A stretch of 5,692 nt of DNA, from positions 1 through 5,692 of the forward strand of contig CAIXNZ010000042.1 of NCBI GenBank assembly GCA_903920975.1, in the 5' to 3' direction. Made by a program: the position numbers and the translations under genes. The notes under the pieces were generated by a model, which did no database searches, was not told where the DNA came from, and saw only the letters and a program-made list of their open reading frames with translations. Position 1 is the stretch's first letter; every line of letters starts with the position of its first letter. This document shows, in pieces, positions 1 to 4,945 of the stretch. The DNA is from Candidatus Falkowiibacteriota bacterium. Lineage in GTDB: Bacteria > Patescibacteriota > Patescibacteriia > CAIXNZ01.

Positions 1-13
1 AAATAGGTTTTTT

Positions 14-22
14 TGCTATAAT
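14..22 (+). promoter_or_regulatory. Extended -10 promoter of the first unit
   Basis: The sequence reads TGCTATAAT, a perfect TGn plus TATAAT extended -10, directly preceded by a run of seven T. The matching -35 would fall before the window starts, so it cannot be judged. Transcription would begin near position 29-30, leaving a leader of only about 8-9 bases before the ATG at 38, too short for a normal Shine-Dalgarno. The same TTTTTGYTATAATA block recurs at 2216-2229 before the second unit, which supports a real promoter. Confidence 0.7.
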
Positions 23-37
23 ATAGAAGTAAAAAAT

Positions 38-271
38 ATGCAGATTTTAATGACAATTCCCTTGATTTTCGGCAAACCGCTCCATATTTGGCTGGGGTTA
101 ATATTAATGTTGCTTCTGGCTTGGCAGATCTATTCTGGCCATTATGCGAATTTAGGGAAAAAGAGTTTTTTAAACATCCACAAAATAAGCGCTGGCATTT
201 TTATTTTAGTTGCCATAGTCCATATTTATTATGCTTTAGGGCTATGGTTTTTTCATTTTGCAATGAAATAA
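38..271 (+). CDS. Two-helix membrane protein, possible mini b-type heme protein
   Basis: This 77-residue protein has two hydrophobic helices (about residues 14-33 and 48-71) joined by a loop carrying K41 and K42, so the loop is probably cytoplasmic and both ends are outside. Helix 2 holds H48 and H62, a His-X13-His spacing like that of bis-heme cytochrome b helices. Helix 1 has H16 and, at the same spacing, Q30. H35 and H73 sit near the helix ends. A dimer could form a four-helix heme-binding bundle, but this is inference. I do not recognise a named family with certainty. It lies 21 bases before the first cupredoxin and is first in the unit, which suits a membrane electron carrier. The ATG at 38 lies 15 bases after the -10 element. 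It could instead be a structural or chaperone-like membrane peptide. Confidence 0.75.
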   Translation: MQILMTIPLIFGKPLHIWLGLILMLLLAWQIYSGHYANLGKKSFLNIHKISAGIFILVAIVHIYYALGLWFFHFAMK

Positions 272-292
272 TTAAATATTTATTATAAATTT

Positions 293-727
293 ATGAATAA
301 AAGTTTATTAATCGGCATTATTATTTTGTTGGCTCTGATACTTATAATTGGCTTAGTCTATTATTTTGTTTTAATGCCTGCCAAATATTCCGTGCCAGTT
401 GATACGTCTGCTGTAAATTTAAATTCGCCAGCTAGTTCGCTGCCAAGCAGCCAAGTGCCATCAGCAGGCACTACTGCGGTAAAAACTGTTAATGTCACAA
501 TCGCTAATTTTGTTTTTACGCCGGCAAATATCAGTATTAATGCCGGAGATACCGTGAAATGGACAAACGATGACCAAGTGCCGCACCAAATTTCAATGCT
601 GGGTTTTACTAGTCAGATCTTGAATACTGGCGATAGTTATAGTTATACATTTACAACCGGTGGTATTTTTGATTATAAATGCAATATTCATCCATCAATG
701 ACTGGCAATGTCAATGTTAAGCCCTAA
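293..727 (+). CDS. Membrane-anchored cupredoxin (type 1 copper protein)
   Basis: This 144-residue protein has an N-terminal signal-anchor (K3, then a helix at about 5-27) with no lipobox cysteine. A Ser/Pro/Ala-rich linker (about 37-62) leads to a cupredoxin domain (about 64-143) that would sit outside the membrane. The full type 1 copper set is visible: H98 in VPHQ, then C130, H133 and M136 in a C-X2-H-X2-M loop, the spacing of amicyanin. The GDTVKW strand before the first His is typical of plastocyanin/amicyanin-like proteins. It should carry single electrons, or possibly bind copper for delivery. It is followed 27 bases later by a diverged paralogue with a nearly identical start, so the two arose by tandem duplication. 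The redox partner is not known; the membrane protein upstream and the flavoprotein downstream are candidates. Confidence 0.93.
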   Translation: MNKSLLIGIIILLALILIIGLVYYFVLMPAKYSVPVDTSAVNLNSPASSLPSSQVPSAGTTAVKTVNVTIANFVFTPANISINAGDTVKWTNDDQVPHQISMLGFTSQILNTGDSYSYTFTTGGIFDYKCNIHPSMTGNVNVKP

Positions 728-754
728 AATAATTTAAATTTATATTTCATATCC

Positions 755-1198
755 ATGAATAAAAGTTTAATAATCGGCGTAATTATCTTATTGGTGCTTA
801 TAATTATTAGTGGTTTAATTTACATTTTTTTGCTCTCTAAGTATGTTGTACCGCTACAGAATGTAAATACGCAACCTCCAATGATAGGCGGTTGGGAGCC
901 TTGGCCTAGTGATACGAGCAACCTAAGGCCAGTTCCTGCTGCCCCACAAACGTGGACAGTTAATATTAAAGATTTCGAGTCTGCATCGTATGGATTAGGT
1001 GCTAGAATAGGGGATACGGTTAAATGGATTAATAGTGATTCCGTTCCGCATCAAATAATAGGCGATGGTTTTAGTAGTCCAATTCTATATACTGGTGATA
1101 GTTATAGTTTTACTTTTAGAACCAGTGGCACTTTTAATTTCCATTGTGCCATACATCCTGCAAAGATAGGTACAATTTTAATTCGTCCAAAAAATTAA
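755..1198 (+). CDS. Membrane-anchored cupredoxin paralogue lacking the axial Met
   Basis: This 147-residue tandem paralogue of the preceding gene has the same N-terminal anchor (MNKSL, helix about 5-27), a Pro/Trp-containing linker (about 33-66) and an outer cupredoxin domain (about 66-146). H99, C131 and H134 of the copper site are kept, but the axial position reads K137, in C-X2-H-X2-K. The codon is AAG where the neighbour has ATG, a one-base difference. Copper could still bind through His-Cys-His, with a changed axial ligand and so a changed potential or colour, or the site could have another use. The strand before GDTVKW also differs: the Pro-containing turn of the first copy is replaced by a Ser/Gly stretch. 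The gene stops only 2 bases before the flavoprotein start, so the two are almost surely co-transcribed. Confidence 0.9.
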   Translation: MNKSLIIGVIILLVLIIISGLIYIFLLSKYVVPLQNVNTQPPMIGGWEPWPSDTSNLRPVPAAPQTWTVNIKDFESASYGLGARIGDTVKWINSDSVPHQIIGDGFSSPILYTGDSYSFTFRTSGTFNFHCAIHPAKIGTILIRPKN

Positions 1199-1200
1199 AT

Positions 1201-1983
1201 ATGAAAACCTGGAAATGTAATAATTGCGGTTTGGTCGTGACGGGTGATAAACCGCCAAAAAACTGTCCGCGTTGCGGAGCAGTTGGCGAAGAATTTGATA
1301 AAATGCCGGTGGTGGCCAGTTCTGAACGAGCCCACAAATTAAAACCAACTGATTACTTGATTATTAATGGCTCTCATCATCGCGCTCATAATACTCATTA
1401 TTTTGCCGAAATTTTGGGAGAAGTTTTTAAAGAACAAAAAAAGTCCTATCAAATCATTGATTTAGCTGATTTCAGGATTGATATGTGCTGGCATTGTTAC
1501 TCAATGTTCCAAGATTTATGCCATGATCCCTGCCAAAATCAGGATGATGATATGAAATATTTGTATACCTTATTAAAGCAATGTCAGGGTTTAATTATCT
1601 GTTCACCGATTAACTGGAATAATATGTCGGCTTGTTTAAAGCATTTTTTAGATCGCCTTACTTCAATCCAAAATATGTTTTTGGTTAATGGCACTACGCC
1701 CATGCTAGGAAAATATTGCGGCCTTGTTATTAACGGCCATGAGGACGGCGCTTATAAAACAGCTTTTGACATATTAATGTATTTACAGAATTTAGGCTGT
1801 GTTTTGGCGCCCTTTGGCATAACTTACACGACTCATGGCGCGCAATTTAGAACCGAGGAAGATAATAAATATTTTGTGGCTGATAAACGAACCAAAGAAT
1901 TTGTGCGGGCTGTGGCAAATAATGTCATTAAATTTTCAGAAATTAAGTTTGATTACAAAAAAATAATTGCCAATTGTGAATAA
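1201..1983 (+). CDS. Rubredoxin-like / NAD(P)H-dependent FMN reductase fusion
   Basis: This is a cytoplasmic 260-residue protein. Residues 1-30 form a rubredoxin-like iron knuckle pair (C6, C9, C22, C25) of the kind at the end of rubrerythrin. Residues 50-245 match the flavodoxin-like FMN reductase/iron-sulfur flavoprotein family: an INGSHHRAHNT phosphate loop at 55-65, a cysteine cluster at C96, C99, C107 and C111 followed by DDD (115-117), and a SPINW segment at 135-139. The cysteine pattern C-X2-C-X7-C-X3-C departs from the compact pattern usual in iron-sulfur flavoproteins; M102 sits where the third Cys is expected. The likely role is electron transfer from NAD(P)H through FMN, perhaps to rubredoxin-type iron. 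I chose ATG 1201 because it follows the cupredoxin stop by two bases and opens directly into the CxxC motif; an upstream in-frame ATG at 1144 lies inside the cupredoxin gene. Confidence 0.88.
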   Translation: MKTWKCNNCGLVVTGDKPPKNCPRCGAVGEEFDKMPVVASSERAHKLKPTDYLIINGSHHRAHNTHYFAEILGEVFKEQKKSYQIIDLADFRIDMCWHCYSMFQDLCHDPCQNQDDDMKYLYTLLKQCQGLIICSPINWNNMSACLKHFLDRLTSIQNMFLVNGTTPMLGKYCGLVINGHEDGAYKTAFDILMYLQNLGCVLAPFGITYTTHGAQFRTEEDNKYFVADKRTKEFVRAVANNVIKFSEIKFDYKKIIANCE

Positions 1984-1986
1984 ATT

Positions 1987-2202
1987 ATGGTCATAGACAA
2001 TGAAGAAAATACAGAGCGCTGCAATTGTCCTAATTGCCCGAGTTATGATGCCTGCATGAAAGGCGATGTAGAATTGCTTTATTGCGGACGGGCAATGTCT
2101 GGCTGCGAAGTTCAGCCAAAAGGTTGTGTTTGCCCACCTTGCCCCGTTTATAAGGACAATAGCTTGTCAGACGCTTATTACTGTATCAACGGCAAAGCTT
2201 AG
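1987..2202 (+). CDS. Small cysteine-rich protein, DUF2769-like
   Basis: This 71-residue soluble protein has ten cysteines (12, 14, 17, 23, 33, 40, 47, 49, 52, 66) and no signal or membrane helix. The layout has two similar halves, each with a C-X-C-X2-C-P motif (C12-C17 and C47-C52) followed by a Tyr-Cys (YC at 32-33 and 65-66). This agrees with my memory of the DUF2769 family, which has no established function. The clustered CxC/CxxC motifs suggest zinc or iron-sulfur binding in the cytoplasm. It starts 3 bases after the flavoprotein stop, so it is probably translated with it and may be a partner or small electron carrier. Its last codons form the 5' arm of a hairpin that seems to end the transcription unit. 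The family assignment is probable; the function is unknown. Confidence 0.82.
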   Translation: MVIDNEENTERCNCPNCPSYDACMKGDVELLYCGRAMSGCEVQPKGCVCPPCPVYKDNSLSDAYYCINGKA

Positions 2203-2220
2203 CGTCAGACAGATATTTTT
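2164..2220 (+). terminator. Probable intrinsic terminator ending the first unit
   Basis: The arms 2166-2175 (GTCAGACGCT) and 2201-2210 (AGCGTCAGAC) pair in nine of ten positions, with one A/A mismatch; a T-A and a T-G pair extend the base. The loop is about 25 bases and a T-run follows at 2216-2220. The 5' arm and loop lie inside the end of the DUF2769-like gene, whose TAG is at 2200-2202. The long loop and the short T-run make it a moderate rather than strong terminator. Confidence 0.5.
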
Positions 2221-2228
2221 GTTATAAT
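2220..2228 (+). promoter_or_regulatory. Extended -10 promoter of the pduL-ackA unit
   Basis: The sequence reads TGTTATAAT, again a perfect extended -10. At 17-18 bases upstream there is no good -35 (TAGCGT at 2200-2205), so the TGn motif probably does the work. Transcription would start near 2235, giving a leader of about 28 bases to the ATG at 2263. The T-run of the upstream hairpin abuts the TG, and the hairpin 3' arm covers the -35 region. Confidence 0.7.
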
Positions 2229-2262
2229 AAGATTACTTTCTTTATTTTTTATTTACTAAAAT

Positions 2263-2832
2263 ATGCCCAAAATTATAGTTGAAGTTTCTGCCCGCCATTG
2301 CCATCTGAGCCAGAAAGATCTGGATAAATTATTTGGCAAAGGTTACAAGTTGACGATAATGAAAAAAATATCACAGCCAGGCCAATTTTCAGCTCAGGAA
2401 GAGATTAAAATTGTTGGCAGCAAGGGAGAAATGAAATTGCGCATTGTCGGACCAATTCGCGATAAGACTCAGGTGGAATTGCCGGTTACTGATTGTTATA
2501 GATTTTTAGGCATTGAACCGGTTTTACGCGTTTCAGGCGATATCAAGGGAACGCCAGGCGCACTTTTAGTTGGTCCTAAGGGAAAAGTTGAAATAAAAGA
2601 GGGTGTTATTGTGGCTCAGCGCCATTTGCATGTTTCTGATAAAGAAGCCAAAGATTTGGGCGTAAAAAATGGCGATTTGGTTTCAGTAAAAATTGGAGGA
2701 GTACGCGGATTAACTTTTGATAAAGTGATTGTCAGATCTGGCGAGGGACATAAAAAATCTTTTCAGATTGATACTGATGAGGGCAATGCTTGCGGTTGGC
2801 GTCCCGGTACTTACGGAGAATTAATCGTTTAA
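2263..2832 (+). CDS. pduL: PduL-type phosphate acyltransferase (phosphotransacetylase)
   Basis: This enzyme moves the acyl group of acetyl-CoA (or propionyl-CoA) to phosphate, forming acetyl phosphate for acetate kinase. The 189 residues contain both halves of the PduL fold: SARHCHLS (metal-site H12, H14), QPGQ at 38-41, the GPIR loop at 63-66 with the likely phosphate-binding R66, SGDIKGTPG at 91-99, QRHLH (H121, H123) and DTDEGN at 170-175. It lacks the N-terminal extension that targets PduL to microcompartments, and no shell genes are nearby, so it should be a free cytoplasmic enzyme. Two positions are unusual. The residue four after QPGQ, normally Glu as I recall it, is Q45 (with E46 next), and the His usual before I-D-T-D-E is Q168. 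The first is perhaps an alignment shift; together they could alter the two-metal site. It is first in its unit. Confidence 0.93.
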   Translation: MPKIIVEVSARHCHLSQKDLDKLFGKGYKLTIMKKISQPGQFSAQEEIKIVGSKGEMKLRIVGPIRDKTQVELPVTDCYRFLGIEPVLRVSGDIKGTPGALLVGPKGKVEIKEGVIVAQRHLHVSDKEAKDLGVKNGDLVSVKIGGVRGLTFDKVIVRSGEGHKKSFQIDTDEGNACGWRPGTYGELIV

Positions 2833-2840
2833 TTACAAAT

Positions 2841-3434
2841 ATGGCAAAAACTACTTTAGCCGCCGTTAAAATTATAGTTAAGGGATATTTTAAATGGCTT
2901 AATGAAGAAAGAAATCAATTTAAAGCCAGTTCGACTGTAACTTTAATTAAAGATGGGTCAGTCAATATTTTAGTAGATTCTGGCAATCATGAAATTGAGA
3001 AAAAATTATTGACGGCTTTAAAAAAAGAGGGCTTAAAGCCATCAGATATTGATTATGTGATAATCACGCACCATCATGCTGATCATGTGGCCAATAACCA
3101 TCTTTTCAGAAACGCGATTATGACTGATTGGCTGACTAGTTATAAGAAAGATAAGTTTGTAGTAGATTTTGACATTTTGTCCAAAAAGAAAAATATTATT
3201 TCACCCAATGTCTATATTATTCCCACGCCAGGCCACTCTGATGATGCTTGTAGTGTGATAGTAAATACGGCCAAAGGCGCGGTTGCAGTTAGTGGCGATT
3301 TATTTGTCACCAAACAAGTGGAAAAAAATATCTATGTCTCTGATCAAAAAGAGTATAAAAAGAACGCAAAAAAAGTTTTAGCCCTGGTTGACTATATTAT
3401 TCCGGGGCACGGAGTAATTTTTAAAGTAAAATAA
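2841..3434 (+). CDS. Metallo-beta-lactamase-fold hydrolase, MBLAC1-like
   Basis: This is a cytoplasmic 197-residue MBL-fold enzyme with a complete metal site: THHHADH (H77, H79, D81, H82), PGHS (H132), SGD (D153) and PGHG (H190). The LVDSG strand near 44-48 and the short overall layout ending just after PGHG resemble the MBLAC1-like branch rather than true beta-lactamases or RNase J. It should bind two metal ions and hydrolyse an ester, thioester or phosphodiester; the substrate cannot be read from sequence. It sits 8 bases after pduL and within the acetate-forming unit, so a thioesterase-like role is possible but unproven. I chose ATG 2841 because the longer frame from 2790 overlaps the conserved end of pduL and adds a basic stretch with no MBL similarity. 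Confidence 0.9.
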   Translation: MAKTTLAAVKIIVKGYFKWLNEERNQFKASSTVTLIKDGSVNILVDSGNHEIEKKLLTALKKEGLKPSDIDYVIITHHHADHVANNHLFRNAIMTDWLTSYKKDKFVVDFDILSKKKNIISPNVYIIPTPGHSDDACSVIVNTAKGAVAVSGDLFVTKQVEKNIYVSDQKEYKKNAKKVLALVDYIIPGHGVIFKVK

Positions 3435-3443
3435 TTTTTTATT

Positions 3444-3785
3444 ATGGATGAGATAAACGTAGAAGATGAAGAAATTAAAACCCCAAAAGGTGTAAAATGG
3501 ATATTGATTATTCCTTTTACACTTATTATTATCGCGGGTTTAGTATTATTATTTTTATATTATAGTGATATTTCTAAATCTGGAGATTTTTGTATTTTTA
3601 ATTCCGATTGCATAGAAGTGAATTGTGGAAGTCAATGTTTTTGTAGGAATAAACATCATATTCTTAATTCATCAGAAGCGGACTGTGGCTCTGGAACTAT
3701 TAAGTACCATTATTGTGGTTTTTCAGCATTACCGAGTCCCGAATATATTCCATGCAAATGCGTTTTAGGTAGATGTAGTAATTGA
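3444..3785 (+). CDS. Single-span membrane protein with ten-cysteine outer domain
   Basis: This 113-residue protein has an acidic cytoplasmic head (about 1-12), a single membrane helix (about 19-40) and an outer domain holding all ten cysteines (50, 56, 61, 65, 67, 81, 91, 104, 106, 111). The lysines K12, K15 and K18 just before the helix place the cysteine domain outside the cell membrane. The even count, a CFC pair and a terminal C-X-C-X4-C suggest a disulfide-knotted domain, though metal binding is also possible. It resembles small Cys-cluster proteins I associate with CPR bacteria and DPANN archaea, but I cannot assign a family. It lies 9 bases after the hydrolase and 13 before ackA. The CcdA/DsbD-like transporter encoded two genes later could service its disulfides. 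It ends in TGA. Confidence 0.8.
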   Translation: MDEINVEDEEIKTPKGVKWILIIPFTLIIIAGLVLLFLYYSDISKSGDFCIFNSDCIEVNCGSQCFCRNKHHILNSSEADCGSGTIKYHYCGFSALPSPEYIPCKCVLGRCSN

Positions 3786-3798
3786 TTAGATACATATT

Positions 3799-4932
3799 AT
3801 GGAACAACAATATATTTTAATCATTAATGCTGGCAGTGCCACGCTAAAGTTTAAAATCTTTAGCTTTAGTGATGTAAAATTGGTAAAAGAGGGAATCGTG
3901 GAGCGCATTGGCTTAATGGGTTCATTTATAGAATTTGAAGGCAAAAAAGAATTTAATGAAGTGGAAAATCACGAGGAAGCTTTTAAATTAATTATTTCAA
4001 AAATTGGAGATTTAAAAGACAAGATTATCATGGTTGGCCATCGCGTGGTTCATGGCGGTGGAAAGTATAATGAGCCGATATTAATAAATAAAAGTATTTT
4101 GAAGAATTTGAAAAAGTTCAATATTTTGGCGCCGCTTCATAATCCAGTAAATATTAAATGCATTGCCGCCGCCCATAAATATTTACCAAATATACCCAAT
4201 GTGGCTGTTTTTGATACTGCTTTTTACAAAACCCTGCCACCACATGCTTATATCTATGCCATACCTTTAAAATTTTACAAACAGCATAAAATCAGGCGCT
4301 ATGGCTTTCATGGCATATCTCACCAATATGTGGCTCAGATGGCAGCCGAGAAATTAAAAAAGCCACTATCCCAATTAAATTTGATTACTTGTCATTTGGG
4401 TTCTGGTTGCAGTATTACGGCTATTAAAAAAGGACAAGCCATTGATACATCTTTGGGTTTCACGCCCCTAGAAGGCTTAGTTATGTCTACGAGATGCGGT
4501 ACAATTGATCCGGCCATACCCCTGTACATGATTACGAGGTTAAAAATGAGCGCCGAAGAAGTTGACTCTTTATTAAACAAAAGATCAGGTCTTTTTGGCC
4601 TCTCTGGCTCAATGGATATGCGGGAAATTTTGGTGAAGGCAGGATATGTAGTGCCTGGTTTTAAATTAAAAAGCAAAGTAACTTTAAAAGAAAAAGAAAT
4701 TGCTAAGTTGACATTAGAGATTTTTATCTATAATATTAAGAAATACATTGGCGCTTACAATACAATAATTGGCAAAGTGGATGCCTTGGTATTTACAGCT
4801 GGTATTGGCGAACGCAGTGCCATTATTCGCAAATTGATTTTACAGGATTTGCCCAAATTTAAAGTGCTGGTTATTTCAACGAATGAGGAATTATTAATCG
4901 CTCAGTCAGCAAAATTTTTAATAAATAAATAA
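3799..4932 (+). CDS. ackA: Acetate kinase
   Basis: This cytoplasmic enzyme (ASKHA fold) makes ATP and acetate from acetyl phosphate and ADP, and so completes the pathway begun by PduL. The 377 residues carry the family signature: INAGSATLKF with N10 and S13, GHRVVHGG (R82), APLHNP (H114), VFDTAF (D139), YGFHG (H171), STRCG (R232), TAGIGER and TNEEL (E363). All the catalytic residues I can map are present; the usual NAGSSS is NAGSAT. It is shorter than the roughly 400 residues common in bacteria. About 25 residues are missing between the helix after GIGER and the LVISTNEEL strand, while about 12 are added after SMDMRE (around 280-292, AGYVVPGF). Both changes are in frame, so they look like a lineage-specific form rather than damage. 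It starts 13 bases after the Cys-rich gene, with no Shine-Dalgarno. Confidence 0.96.
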   Translation: MEQQYILIINAGSATLKFKIFSFSDVKLVKEGIVERIGLMGSFIEFEGKKEFNEVENHEEAFKLIISKIGDLKDKIIMVGHRVVHGGGKYNEPILINKSILKNLKKFNILAPLHNPVNIKCIAAAHKYLPNIPNVAVFDTAFYKTLPPHAYIYAIPLKFYKQHKIRRYGFHGISHQYVAQMAAEKLKKPLSQLNLITCHLGSGCSITAIKKGQAIDTSLGFTPLEGLVMSTRCGTIDPAIPLYMITRLKMSAEEVDSLLNKRSGLFGLSGSMDMREILVKAGYVVPGFKLKSKVTLKEKEIAKLTLEIFIYNIKKYIGAYNTIIGKVDALVFTAGIGERSAIIRKLILQDLPKFKVLVISTNEELLIAQSAKFLINK

Positions 4933-4945
4933 GACTAAAATATTT

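Noticed and set aside
14..25. Reading the TATA-rich block as an archaeal TATA box
   Set aside because: An archaeal start would fall about 25 bases downstream, past the ATG at 38; TGnTATAAT with a short leader fits a bacterial promoter, as do pduL and ackA.
88..288. Open frame of 66 codons overlapping the first gene in another frame
   Set aside because: It lies within and just past the 38-271 gene, lacks a promoter or leader, and its product shows no coherent helix or motif pattern.
1144..1200. Upstream in-frame start for the rubredoxin/FMN reductase
   Set aside because: It would lie inside the cupredoxin copper loop; ATG 1201 follows that gene's stop and opens straight into the CxxC motif.
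1134..1337. Minus-strand open frame of 67 codons
   Set aside because: It is antisense to the cupredoxin end and the rubredoxin CxxC region, both clearly coding on the + strand.
2164..2169. TTGTCA as a -35 element for the second promoter
   Set aside because: It is over 50 bases from the TATAAT at 2223-2228, far beyond the 16-18 base spacing needed.
2790..2840. Upstream in-frame start for the MBL-fold hydrolase
   Set aside because: It overlaps the conserved end of pduL and adds a basic stretch with no family similarity.
3783..3785. TGA read as Gly (code 25) at the end of the Cys-rich gene
   Set aside because: Readthrough would run toward the ackA start with no conserved product; all other genes read normally with TAA or TAG stops and TGA is absent inside them.
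4392..4676. Minus-strand open frame of 94 codons
   Set aside because: It is antisense to conserved acetate kinase motifs (GSGCSIT, STRCG) and has no recognisable domain.
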